Shown here: piece after piece, positions 27,543 to 36,646 of the stretch
Position numbering within the stretch: the first letter of the stretch is position 1
Layout of the letters: each line of letters begins with the position of its first letter
From: Desulfococcaceae bacterium HSG9
Lineage (GTDB): Bacteria; Desulfobacterota; Desulfobacteria; Desulfobacterales; JAUCGF01
Assembly: GCA_030378005.1 (NCBI GenBank)
Contig: JAUCGF010000095.1
Location: forward strand, 1 to 62,242
Direction of reading: 5' to 3'
Length of the DNA stretch: 62,242 nucleotides
Position numbers and translations under genes: made by a program
The notes under the pieces: generated by a model
What the model saw: the letters and a program-made list of their open reading frames with translations, nothing else
What the model was told of the DNA's origin: nothing
Databases searched by the model: none

Positions 27543-30257
27543 ATGCGAAATAACAACACACATCTGAATCCGCAAGATTATCCGGACGAATTTGAATCCG
27601 TGTCACGTTGGGACAGTTCTGAAGATGAATGCGATATGTGCGGAGACCGTTCGTTTAAGCTGCTATGCCGAACCGCGTCTGCAAATGTGTGTGCTGACTG
27701 CGCCGGGACAATTTTAAAAACCATGGCTTATAAGGCTGAGATTGCGGCCTGGCATTACAGCCGTATTCATAATGCCCTGGCCGCAAATGGAGCGTTGCGA
27801 TGGCGTTTGACCGTTTTATGGCGATATAAAGAAGCCGAATCCTTATTTATAAAACAACCGTCTTCGGATATCTCCCAATTACGCAAACTGCTTGTGGCGA
27901 ATCTTGGCATCGGTACACAGCATCCTATGGATAATGTGGTGCGCCAGGCCGCTTATGAAGCCTGTGTCAGTGCCGGCAAAGAAATTCTTCCGTTCCTGCT
28001 GTCCCACCAAAATGTCACCAAACCGTGGAAATTTTACGCCAATATTGTTCTGAGCGCCGGTAAAATTGCGCCTGATCATCCGCAGGTGCGCAATTTGCTG
28101 GAAAAAGCGTCGTTGCATGCCAATCCGAATGTGCGCGGCCGGGTGGCGGCCGCTATTATGACGCATAACTCGCCGTGGGTTGAAAAATTGCTCAAACGTT
28201 TAAATGATGACCCCAATCCGCGCGTGCGCGAGTTTATCGTTGCTGAAAATAAACAGATGCCTTTATTCATAGAAAAAGTCTCTTACCCTAAAAAAACCAT
28301 GCCTCAATCATTTCAATCAAAAGAGTGTCAAAGGAACAAATTGCTTGAATCCGCACAGGGTGCTGAAATTGTAAAAGCTGTTGATGACTGCTACACCAAG
28401 ACTGTTCTCAAGACAATTTACAATACCTATCTGCATCAGTTTTATAAGCCGGATGATTTTGACGTCAAAGGCGGTTTTACGCTGAATAAACTTATCAAAA
28501 CAAAGCTGGTGCGGGCGTTTGCATATATTCTAACTGACAAAGAGACGCTTGCCGAACTGATTTCACAGATGCCTTCAGGTGTAAAAACGGTGCTTGACAC
28601 TCTGGTTTGGGAAGGCGGCGAACACCTTGCCCAAAATTTTATCATTAATAAACATAACCTTAATCCGCCTATTATCACATATAAAAAAGAAACCAGATTC
28701 GGCTCTCACATTAAAAAAGTCAGCAGCCTTGGCCAAGCTTACCGGATTTTCCCTTTTCGTAGCGACTACCAGTATTCAGGCGGTGGTATTTACTACGATT
28801 ATTACCTTTATTTGCCGGATATGCTGCGCACAATTTTTAAAACCCGGCTTTCACCGCCTCCCGAATATCATCTCAGCAGCGCGAAAACGACTGGCAAAAC
28901 GGATTTCGTGCATGAAGACCGCGACCGTATTTTAAGCCGCATCAAATTGTTTTGTGCCTATATCGCCCAGGGCAACCTGAAATATTCCAAAAACGGTGAA
29001 AAAATACTCAAAACATCAATTAAGCAGATGGCCAAGTACTGTGATATTCACGAATTTTATGATCCCAAAGACAAGTGCCTGGGGGTTTTAAAAACGTCGC
29101 TGATTATTGATTTTTTAACATGCTACGGAAATGTGGGAAAACCTGTTTTAAAAGGGGCCGGCGCGTCAATGGCAAAATCAGAAAGCCATGTCTTTTTGAA
29201 ACGGTTGTTCACCGCTTTTTTCAATGACACCCCTAAATTCGGAGGGTATTATCTGAACCGTATGTTGTTCCATCTGAAAGGCGTTCATAATATCAAATCA
29301 GGCTATCATGGACAGGAATGCCGGAAAAATGAACACACCGTGAGAGTATCTCTAACTGCGGTGCTAAGGCTGATGATAAAAAATGCAGGTGATTCCTATC
29401 AGTGGATATCCGTATCCGATATAATCAAATATTGTCTATACCGTGATATCGACCTGGAAATTATCGACCGCTCCTTTGCCTCACGCTACCTTTCTTTTGA
29501 CAGTGAAAGTGATTCGGGCTTCAGTTCCCGGCAGATTTATATCGGCCCGTCGCTCTACAATGATGCCGTCATCACCCCGCTGGTCAAAGGCGTACTGTTT
29601 TTATCAGCTTGTTTCGGCATTATAGACATCGCTTATGACACTCCCCAAAATGATCGCGTGCGCAAAAAGAAGCTGGACTATTTGTCAGTGTTCGACGGCC
29701 TTCGCTATGTCCGACCGACCGAACTGGGCGCTTATGTTCTCGGTATAACGAACGTCTATAAAACCGCCACAGAAAAGCAAAGCACCGCAGATGATTGTGT
29801 GCTTTGGCCGGATGAAGAACGCCTGCTGATTCGTATCAAAGGGCAGGACCGCTTGAAAACCATGATTCTGGACAAACTGGCGGAAAAAGTCAGCGCGAAC
29901 AGCTACAAAGTCACTTTTCAATCTTTCCTCAAAGAATGCACTGGCGAAAAAGATATTCACGCCAAAATCAAACTCTTCAAAGAACATATCACATCCGACC
30001 CGCCTCAGATATGGCAGGATTTTTTGAATGCTGTTGTCAATAAAATCGACCCGTTAAGCCCGCAACCGGATATGCATGTATTCCGCTTTTCCGCTTTAGA
30101 AAATCAGGAATTGATTGCGTTAATGGCCCGGGATGATGTTTTAAAAAAATATATCCTCAAGGCGGAAGACTACCACATCGTTGTCCGTTCCGCAAACCTC
30201 CTTAAAGTCAAAAAACGCTTGGGGGAGTTTGGGTACTTTATCACGCAGCTTCGGTGA
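27543..30257 (+). CDS. Large protein with N-terminal zinc ribbon and HEAT-like repeats, next to the SNF2 gene
   Basis: No named family is recognised for this 904-residue protein. Residues 30-60 hold a putative zinc ribbon (CDMCGDRSFKLLC, then CADCAG). Residues 115-230 look like HEAT or armadillo repeats: VVRQAAYEACVSAG, PQVRNLLEKASLHANPNVRG, LLKRLNDDPNPRVREFI. The middle is helical and aromatic-rich (YSGGGIYYDYYLYLPDML). The last 200 residues (LRYVRPTELGAYVLG, LWPDEERLLIRIKG, then YHIVVRSANLLKVKKRLGEFG) recall the winged-helix and C-terminal XPB-like accessory domain (Helicase_C_3) seen with some bacterial helicases; this is a tentative match. The 21-base gap to the SNF2 gene suggests a conserved two-protein machine. 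Cytosolic; no signal peptide. Confidence 0.6.
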   Translation: MRNNNTHLNPQDYPDEFESVSRWDSSEDECDMCGDRSFKLLCRTASANVCADCAGTILKTMAYKAEIAAWHYSRIHNALAANGALRWRLTVLWRYKEAESLFIKQPSSDISQLRKLLVANLGIGTQHPMDNVVRQAAYEACVSAGKEILPFLLSHQNVTKPWKFYANIVLSAGKIAPDHPQVRNLLEKASLHANPNVRGRVAAAIMTHNSPWVEKLLKRLNDDPNPRVREFIVAENKQMPLFIEKVSYPKKTMPQSFQSKECQRNKLLESAQGAEIVKAVDDCYTKTVLKTIYNTYLHQFYKPDDFDVKGGFTLNKLIKTKLVRAFAYILTDKETLAELISQMPSGVKTVLDTLVWEGGEHLAQNFIINKHNLNPPIITYKKETRFGSHIKKVSSLGQAYRIFPFRSDYQYSGGGIYYDYYLYLPDMLRTIFKTRLSPPPEYHLSSAKTTGKTDFVHEDRDRILSRIKLFCAYIAQGNLKYSKNGEKILKTSIKQMAKYCDIHEFYDPKDKCLGVLKTSLIIDFLTCYGNVGKPVLKGAGASMAKSESHVFLKRLFTAFFNDTPKFGGYYLNRMLFHLKGVHNIKSGYHGQECRKNEHTVRVSLTAVLRLMIKNAGDSYQWISVSDIIKYCLYRDIDLEIIDRSFASRYLSFDSESDSGFSSRQIYIGPSLYNDAVITPLVKGVLFLSACFGIIDIAYDTPQNDRVRKKKLDYLSVFDGLRYVRPTELGAYVLGITNVYKTATEKQSTADDCVLWPDEERLLIRIKGQDRLKTMILDKLAEKVSANSYKVTFQSFLKECTGEKDIHAKIKLFKEHITSDPPQIWQDFLNAVVNKIDPLSPQPDMHVFRFSALENQELIALMARDDVLKKYILKAEDYHIVVRSANLLKVKKRLGEFGYFITQLR

Positions 30258-30341
30258 GGACGCAATAAAAATTGGGAAAAAAGAATGTACCGCATTTTTA
30301 TGACGACTGTTTTAAATTTTTGTCAGCTAATGTGAATTGAT

Positions 30342-30643
30342 ATGAATCGCTTAGAGATAGACAAATTATCAACGAATCCCTTTGATGTGGTTGTTGTAGG
30401 TGGCGGCATCAATGGTTCAGCGACCGCTCAACAACATAGGTACTAAAAGAAGAACTGATAACTGATTTATCCGATTTGTATTTACGTCGAACCGAGCTGG
30501 GTTGGAATCAGGATCGGGGTTTGGATTCTATTGAAACCAATGCAAAAATCATCGCAGAAATTTTAGGATGGAATGAAGAAGAAATTCAGCGCCAAATCGC
30601 TAGCTACAAAAATAAATTAATCAGGCATGAACACACCCGATAA
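30342..30643 (+). pseudogene. glpD: glpD (glycerol-3-phosphate dehydrogenase) remnant
   Basis: Two pieces of one flavoprotein gene are joined by a large internal deletion. The first, from ATG 30342, encodes the FAD-binding start (NPFDVVVVGGGINGSATAQ) and ends at a TAA (30444-30446). The second, from about 30449 in another frame, encodes a typical GlpD C-terminal tail (SDLYLRRTELGW, then SIETNAKIIAEILGW) and ends at 30643. Roughly 400 codons are missing between them. It is a dead gene; the enzyme would feed glycerol-3-phosphate electrons to the quinone pool. Confidence 0.75.
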
Positions 30644-30713
30644 AATCAAAAAATTAACTGAAATTTTTGATTATAATCTGGAAACATATAAAAAAGGCTC
30701 ACGCTTTGAATAG
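30627..30713 (+). pseudogene. Possible N-terminal scrap of a restriction/modification protein
   Basis: A 28-codon reading frame (MNTPDKIKKLTEIFDYNLE, then TYKKGSRFE) overlaps the end of the glpD remnant. It resembles the first residues of Eco57I-like restriction-methylase proteins, which start with a similar helix before a conserved NEAQVR-type segment. The rest is missing. The assignment is weak. The remaining 195 bases before the next gene contain no feature I can support. Confidence 0.3.
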
Positions 30714-30908
30714 TCAGGTTATGATATTCTCAACGCAACATAAGAAAAAGCGTCGGTAATAATTTTTTCAATCAAATCACTGTAAACCGGGCGTCAGACT
30801 TTTAAAAACTTTATATTCACCTGTTTTCAAATCTCCGAACAGTGTTTTTACAGGAACCTGAACACCTCTTGAATCGGTAATTATAAAAAATCAGAAAAGG
30901 GGCATACC

Positions 30909-33050
30909 ATGAAAGAAAATATTGCGAAAATCATCATCATTTGTGTTATAATTGCTCTGGCGATACTTTTTTTTGCTTATGATCTTAAGCAATATCTCAC
31001 CATTGATTATTTAAAAGCGCAGCAACTCGCCTTTGCGAATTACTATGCGCGCCATACCGGTTTCACCATCACCGCCTATATGTTCATCTATATTATTGTA
31101 ACCGCCCTTTCTTTACCGGGTGCCACTGTGATGACATTGGCCGGTGGTGCGCTTTTCGGTCTCTGGCTGGGACTTTTGCTTATCTCTTTTGCCAGCACTG
31201 TCGGAGCCACTCTGGCCTTTCTGGTCGCTCGATTCCTCCTGCGGGATTTTGTGCAAAGAAAATTCGGTGACAAACTCACGGCTATCAATGCGGGGATTGA
31301 AAAAGAGGGTGCCTTCTATCTTTTCACATTGCGATTGATTCCGATTTTTCCATTTTTTATCATCAATCTGGTAATGGGGCTTACTCCCATCCGAACGGTC
31401 ACATACTATATCGTCAGCCAAATCGGTATGTTGGCAGGCACTTTCGTGTATGTGAATGCCGGCACCCAGCTTGGCAAAATTGACTCTCTCAAAGGAATCC
31501 TTTCACCGGGACTTTTATTTTCATTCGCTTTGTTAGGCATTTTTCCCATTGCAGCCAAAAAGTCAATCGCCTTTATGCAGGCTCGCAAGGTGCTGGCTGA
31601 ATATCCCCGGCCTGAAAAATTTGATTATAATTTGGCGGTTATCGGTGCCGGTTCCGCCGGGTTGGTCTCATCTTATATCGCCGCTGCGGTTCGCGCAAAG
31701 GTGGCACTTATCGAAAAAGATAAAATGGGCGGAGATTGCTTAAACACCGGATGTGTTCCCAGCAAAGCGTTGATTCGGTCCGCTAAAATTTTGACTTATG
31801 CCAAAAGAGCATCGGAATTCGGTTTTTCAAAAATCGATCTTGAGTTTGATTTTGCAGATGTGATGGCAAGAGTTCATCAGATTATCAAAAAAGTGGAGCC
31901 TCACGATTCCATAGAACGCTACACCCGATTGGGCGTGGATTGCATTCAGGGAGAAGCGCAGATAACCACGCCTTGCACAATTGCGGTGAATGATCGCGTT
32001 ATCACTGCGCGCAGTATTATTATCGCCACCGGCGCACGGCCTTTTATTCCGCCTGTTCCCGGATTGGATAAAATCAATTATCTTACATCCGATAATCTCT
32101 GGAAGCTTAAAAAACTTCCCAAGCGTCTGATGGTATTGGGTGGCGGCCCTATCGGCTGCGAAATGACCCAGGCCTTTGCACGGCTTGGCTCTCAAGTGAT
32201 GCAAGTGGAAATGGCGCCTCGGATTATGGGACGTGAGGATGCAGAGATTTCTGAAATGGTGAAAGACAAGTTTGAACAGGAAGGCATTCAGGTTCTGACC
32301 GGCCATCGAGCCAAGGCTGTGATTACGGAAGATGACCGTAAAATATTGGTGTGCGATCATAACGGGGAAGAAGTTCGTTTTGAATTTGATGAAATTTTGG
32401 TTGCGGTAGGCCGGGCGGCCAACACCAAAGGATTCGGCCTGGAAAAGTTAGGCGTCCGCTTAAATAAAAACAGAACAGTCGAAACAAATGAAATCCTGCA
32501 AACTAATTTTCCCAATATTTTCTGTGCCGGAGATGTAGCCGGGCCTTACCAGTTCACCCATACCGCCTCTCACCAGGCGTGGTACGCATCCGTAAACGCC
32601 TTGTTCGGAAAATTTAAAACTTTCCGCGCCGATTATCGCGTCATTCCCTGGGCGACTTATACTGACCCGGAAGTCGCACGGGTCGGTTTGAATGAGCTTG
32701 AAGCTCTAGAAAAAGGTGTTGAATATGAAGTGACCCGCTTTGGCATCGATGATTTGGACCGCGCTATATGTGATTCTGAAGACCATGGCGTTGTCAAGAT
32801 TTTAACCAAACCCCGAAGCGATAAAATTCTTGGGGTGACTATTGTCGGCGCTCACGCCAGTGATATTATCGCCGAATATATTCTGGCAATGAAACAAGGC
32901 ATCGGCCTGAATAAAATTCTAAGCACAATCCATATCTATCCGACCCTGGCGGAGGCCAATAAATCAGCCGCGGGCGTATGGAAAAAAGCCCATGCGCCGG
33001 AGAAAGCGCTTCAGTGGGTAGAACGGTTTCATGCTTGGATGCGAAGATGA
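30909..33050 (+). CDS. VTT/TVP38 membrane domain fused to a mercuric-reductase-like flavoprotein
   Basis: This 713-residue fusion joins a DedA-like VTT (SNARE-associated/TVP38) membrane domain to a class I pyridine nucleotide-disulfide oxidoreductase. The VTT part is residues 1-235: about six helices, with GGALFGLWLGLLLISFASTV, the FVARFLLRDFV re-entrant region, and RLIPIFPFFIINLVMGLT. The oxidoreductase is residues 240-713. It has an FAD-binding GAGSAGLVSS, the redox-active cysteines CLNTGCVPSK, a NAD(P) site MVLGGGPIGCEMTQAFARLG, a second FAD motif NIFCAGDVAGPYQFTH, and the dimerisation domain with HIYPTLAEANKSAAG. There is no mercury-binding CC tail, so it is not a classical MerA. The same fusion is known in other bacteria and is thought to couple membrane redox chemistry to a small carrier. 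GGGG lies eight bases upstream of the ATG. Confidence 0.88.
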   Translation: MKENIAKIIIICVIIALAILFFAYDLKQYLTIDYLKAQQLAFANYYARHTGFTITAYMFIYIIVTALSLPGATVMTLAGGALFGLWLGLLLISFASTVGATLAFLVARFLLRDFVQRKFGDKLTAINAGIEKEGAFYLFTLRLIPIFPFFIINLVMGLTPIRTVTYYIVSQIGMLAGTFVYVNAGTQLGKIDSLKGILSPGLLFSFALLGIFPIAAKKSIAFMQARKVLAEYPRPEKFDYNLAVIGAGSAGLVSSYIAAAVRAKVALIEKDKMGGDCLNTGCVPSKALIRSAKILTYAKRASEFGFSKIDLEFDFADVMARVHQIIKKVEPHDSIERYTRLGVDCIQGEAQITTPCTIAVNDRVITARSIIIATGARPFIPPVPGLDKINYLTSDNLWKLKKLPKRLMVLGGGPIGCEMTQAFARLGSQVMQVEMAPRIMGREDAEISEMVKDKFEQEGIQVLTGHRAKAVITEDDRKILVCDHNGEEVRFEFDEILVAVGRAANTKGFGLEKLGVRLNKNRTVETNEILQTNFPNIFCAGDVAGPYQFTHTASHQAWYASVNALFGKFKTFRADYRVIPWATYTDPEVARVGLNELEALEKGVEYEVTRFGIDDLDRAICDSEDHGVVKILTKPRSDKILGVTIVGAHASDIIAEYILAMKQGIGLNKILSTIHIYPTLAEANKSAAGVWKKAHAPEKALQWVERFHAWMRR

Positions 33051-33085
33051 ACAAGGTGTCAGGCAACCGTTTACATCCTCCCTCC

Positions 33086-33110
33086 GGTTCCCATGCTTTG
33101 CGTGGGAACC
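33086..33110. repeat. GTTCCCAYGCTTTGCGTGGGAAC palindrome, copy 1
   Basis: GGTTCCCATG and CGTGGGAACC form a short stem around CTTTG. The same palindrome in slightly different form lies at 51195-51215. Such hairpins are dispersed in many proteobacterial genomes. Confidence 0.6.
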
Positions 33111-33277
33111 TTTAATATCTTCAAACCAAAACCTCACCCAACCCACGCTCCACCAGTCGCAATGGATGTAAATTTTATAGCATTCAAATAGTCATAACCC
33201 CGGAAGATTGACTTTAACATTTTATTTTTGACGGTCTTGTAAAAAATCGAAATTCTAAAAAATCAGACTCGTAACCT

Positions 33278-33411
33278 CAATAGTTCGGTAAAAAATTAAT
33301 AATCTAATAATTTCAATAGGTTATAAAAACGAGGTTCTGAAACCTTTTGTAATAATTTCAGATAGTTATGATTTTTAACACGTTGAATCAGAAAAAATTA
33401 CCGAACCATTG
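33278..33411. mobile_element. MITE-like element, copy 1 (134 bp)
   Basis: The element is bounded by the inverted termini CAATAGTTCGGTAA and TTACCGAACCATTG (one mismatch when paired). It contains no open frame. A second copy, nearly identical over most of its length, lies at 48346-48477, 15 kb away between unrelated genes. The flanks differ, so the boundary is well defined. This points to a non-autonomous transposable element mobilised by a transposase not seen in the window. The remainder of the 33051-33723 spacer holds the palindrome at 33086 and the kinase promoter. Confidence 0.75.
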
Positions 33412-33505
33412 AACCTATCATCTTTCTTTATGCGATAAGATTCATCCTGAAAACGGCAAGTAAGGTTCGATTTTTTTAACAGCATCAGTCAGCTATCCGG
33501 TTTGC

Positions 33506-33534
33506 TTGACAATAAAATACAATTGAGTTATGAT
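33506..33534 (+). promoter_or_regulatory. Sigma70 promoter for the hybrid histidine kinase
   Basis: TTGACA (33506-33511), a 17-base spacer and TATGAT (33529-33534) give a near-consensus housekeeping promoter. It sits 190 bases before the kinase start codon, leaving a leader of about 180 bases in which I see no recognisable riboswitch. Confidence 0.75.
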
Positions 33535-33723
33535 TTTTCCCTCTCACTTAGCTGAAGAATCCATTTAGGCAAATTTTAGAGGGTAATACAATTCAGATAA
33601 TATACCGGTGGAGATAGCGCACTTTTTACAGGCTTGGCATTGATTAAGCGTTCTTTTTCAATGCTATCCATGCCTTCAGTGCTAACCGCACAGGTCAAAA
33701 CTTTTTAGCAGGTTAATCAAACC

Positions 33724-36393
33724 ATGAGCATACGCACAAAGATATTGAGCATTGTGGGGATTACATTTTTAATTCTGATGGCAACCCTTACGATTATTTC
33801 CCGAATGGTCGTTTTACGAGGGTTTGTCGAGCTGGAATCACAAGATGTCCATACCAATGTGGAGCGTGCCATAAGCGAAATCAAAGGTACACTTTCCAAC
33901 CTGAAATCAATTCCAGGTGATTGGGGGCCGTGGGATGACACATACGCATTCATTCAAGATCGAAATGAAAGTTACATAAAAAGCAACTTGAATACCGCCA
34001 CACTTCATAATCTTGGCATCAATTTTATGTTGTTTGTCAACCGTCAAAAAAAACTTATATACAGTTTTGCTGTGGATTTGCATACAAAGGAAAGAGTGAC
34101 GCTATATCAGAAAATATGGGAAAAAATCCGATCTGGTAATATTCTGATAGAACATAAAAATACAAAAAGCAGTTTGGCCGGCATCATTATTGTCGATCAG
34201 CACCCTGTCTTTGTTGCTTCACGACCGATTCTAAAAAGTGATTTTAACGGCCCCATTCGGGGTGCATTGATTGTAGGAAGATATGTGGGTAAGGATGAAA
34301 TCCAAAGGCTGGGGCAAACCACCCATTTATCCATCCAAGCTTTCGCTTTTAATGACAAACGGATGCCGCCTGATTTTCAAGACGTAAAATTATCTTTTGC
34401 GAAAGATAAGCCGATCATCATTAAGATAGAAAACGATGACACCGTTTCAGGCTATGCTCTGCAAAAGGATGTCCAGGGCAATCCGGGTGTGATTCTAAGA
34501 GTGAGATTACCCCGCAAAATTTACCGACAGGGGATGCTGACCTTTTATTATTATCTTTTTTCGCTCTTAGCCGTTGGGTTGGTTTTTTTCATCCTGATTA
34601 TGCTGTTCTTAGAGAAAGCCATTCTTTCGCCTTTGACCTGGTTGAGCAGTGAAGTCAGCGGGATCAACCACAGCCATACAGAACCCAAAAATATTTTAGT
34701 ATCAAGGAAAGATGAACTTGGCCGGCTCGCAGAAGCGATCAATGCAATGTTGATGCAGATTTACGATAAAACAAATGCTTTGGAAAAGGCCAATAAGGAA
34801 TTGAAATCAGATATTATCCAACGTCAAAAAACCGAAACGGCATGGCGTCAAAGCGAAGAAAAATTTCGAATCATATCCGAACAATCCTTATTGGCAATCG
34901 CAATCATTCAAGACGATTTATTGAAATACACCAATCTGGCATTTTCAAATATTGTCGAATACCCTGTTGAAGAAATGCTTACGTGGGAAAACAATGAATA
35001 TTCGAAATTTGATCATCCTGAAGACAGAGACTTCGTGATGGAACAAGCCCGGAAAAAACAGAAAGGCGATCCAGATGTGGTAACAAATTATAATTCCCGA
35101 GTTGTTACCAAAACAGGAGTAATCAAATGGGTTGAGATATACTCAAAGACCGTCATCTATCAGGGTAAAAATGCCATACTGCTCACCGTTATTGATATCA
35201 CCGCGAAGATGGATGCTGAAAAAGAAAGAAAAAACCTTCAAACACAGCTTCAGCGAGCCGAAAAAATGGAAGCCATCGGCACCCTTGCAGGTGGGGTGGC
35301 TCATGATTTAAACAATGTCTTGTCCGGCATTGTCAGTTATCCTGATCTGATACTGATGCAGCTTCCGGATGACAGTCCTTTAAAAAAACCGATAGCCACA
35401 ATCAGGAAATCCGGGCAAAAAGCCGCGGCCATTGTCCAGGATATGTTAACCCTGGCCCGCAGAGGTGTCACCATAACTGAAACCGTAAACCTTAATTCAA
35501 CCGTTAAGCAATACTTGCAAAGCCCTGAATACGAAAAATTAATATCATTCTACCCTGGAGTCACGGTAGCCGTCAATCTTGACAAAACATTAATGAATAA
35601 CATAGGTTCTTCTGTCCAATTATCCAAAACTATCATGAATCTTGTTTCAAATGCAGTTGAAGCGATGCCTGTGGGAGGTGAAATCACCATATCAACCGAA
35701 AACCGATATATTGACAAACCTGTAAAGAGTTATGATCATGTTGAGGAAGGAGACTATGTCGTTGTAGCCGTTTCCGATACAGGTGTGGGTATCTCCGCGG
35801 AAGACCAAGCGCAGATATTTGAACCTTTTTATACGAAAAAGGCGATGGGCAGAAGCGGCACGGGACTCGGCATGGCGGTTGTCTGGGGTACGGTCAAAGA
35901 CCATCGTGGATACATCGATATTGAAAGCAATGTGGGCAAAGGCACGACCTTTACGCTGTATATCCCGGCAACACGCAAACAATCTGCCCAAGATAAAGAG
36001 TCACCGGCCATTGAAACCTATCAAGGCGAGGGTGAAAAAATTTTGGTGGTGGATGATGTCAAGACCCAGCGCGAAGTGGCTTCTAATATCCTATCTGAAC
36101 TGGGGTACGCGGTGACCGCTGTTTCGAGCGGAGAGGAAGCTGTGGAATTTGTAAGAGAGCATAAGGTTGATCTGTTGATTCTGGACATGATTATGGCTCC
36201 AGGTATGGACGGTCTGGATACGTATCAAAAAATTCTTGAAATTCGCCCTGATCAAAAAGCTGTCATTGCCAGCGGATTTTCACAAACCGAACGGGTGGAA
36301 GAGGCTCATAAGTTAGGAGCCGGCGAATACATAAGAAAACCATATACGCTGGAAAAAATAGGCGTTGCAGTAAGGAAAGAATTAAAAAAGTGA
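33724..36393 (+). CDS. CHASE4-HAMP-PAS hybrid histidine kinase with receiver domain
   Basis: The 889-residue membrane sensor starts with a helix at residues 8-28. A periplasmic CHASE4 domain (residues 35-270) carries the diagnostic DWGPWDDTYAFIQD. A second helix (277-298) and HAMP (300-355, PLTWLSSEVSGI) follow. A PAS domain spans about 375-490 (ISEQSLLAIAIIQDDL). HisKA has the phosphoacceptor His527 in LAGGVAHDLNNVLSGIV, then HATPase_c (LVSNAVEAM, VSDTGVGIS, GRSGTGLGMAVVWG). The C-terminal receiver has Asp821 (LLILDMIMAPGMDG) and lysine in RKPYTL. The kinase can thus pass phosphate to its own receiver. No output regulator is adjacent, so the partner is encoded elsewhere. CHASE4 ligands are unknown. 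It is transcribed from the promoter at 33506. Confidence 0.92.
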   Translation: MSIRTKILSIVGITFLILMATLTIISRMVVLRGFVELESQDVHTNVERAISEIKGTLSNLKSIPGDWGPWDDTYAFIQDRNESYIKSNLNTATLHNLGINFMLFVNRQKKLIYSFAVDLHTKERVTLYQKIWEKIRSGNILIEHKNTKSSLAGIIIVDQHPVFVASRPILKSDFNGPIRGALIVGRYVGKDEIQRLGQTTHLSIQAFAFNDKRMPPDFQDVKLSFAKDKPIIIKIENDDTVSGYALQKDVQGNPGVILRVRLPRKIYRQGMLTFYYYLFSLLAVGLVFFILIMLFLEKAILSPLTWLSSEVSGINHSHTEPKNILVSRKDELGRLAEAINAMLMQIYDKTNALEKANKELKSDIIQRQKTETAWRQSEEKFRIISEQSLLAIAIIQDDLLKYTNLAFSNIVEYPVEEMLTWENNEYSKFDHPEDRDFVMEQARKKQKGDPDVVTNYNSRVVTKTGVIKWVEIYSKTVIYQGKNAILLTVIDITAKMDAEKERKNLQTQLQRAEKMEAIGTLAGGVAHDLNNVLSGIVSYPDLILMQLPDDSPLKKPIATIRKSGQKAAAIVQDMLTLARRGVTITETVNLNSTVKQYLQSPEYEKLISFYPGVTVAVNLDKTLMNNIGSSVQLSKTIMNLVSNAVEAMPVGGEITISTENRYIDKPVKSYDHVEEGDYVVVAVSDTGVGISAEDQAQIFEPFYTKKAMGRSGTGLGMAVVWGTVKDHRGYIDIESNVGKGTTFTLYIPATRKQSAQDKESPAIETYQGEGEKILVVDDVKTQREVASNILSELGYAVTAVSSGEEAVEFVREHKVDLLILDMIMAPGMDGLDTYQKILEIRPDQKAVIASGFSQTERVEEAHKLGAGEYIRKPYTLEKIGVAVRKELKK

Positions 36394-36646
36394 TTCATCC
36401 CTGGAGACCTCATTAAGAATTTTAAAAAGGATTAAAATCATGACGCAAAAAATAAATGGCTTGAAGTAGGTCGTGCTTTCAAATTCCGAATTTCTTACCA
36501 GCCTGTCCGAATTTTGTGCTTAAAATATGTTTATGAGCGGTGTTGTCAACGAAACGATTGATTATAATCAATTCGCATGATACATAAAATTTCTTGTTAA
36601 AAATCTGTTTTCGTATTCGAATTCAGGCTGATTTAAAATCTGGATA

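Noticed and set aside
36441..36560. Short coding-like stretch (NKWLEVGRAFKFRISYQPV) between the kinase and pbpC
   Set aside because: No start, no recognisable family and only about 40 codons; could be chance or an unidentifiable remnant.
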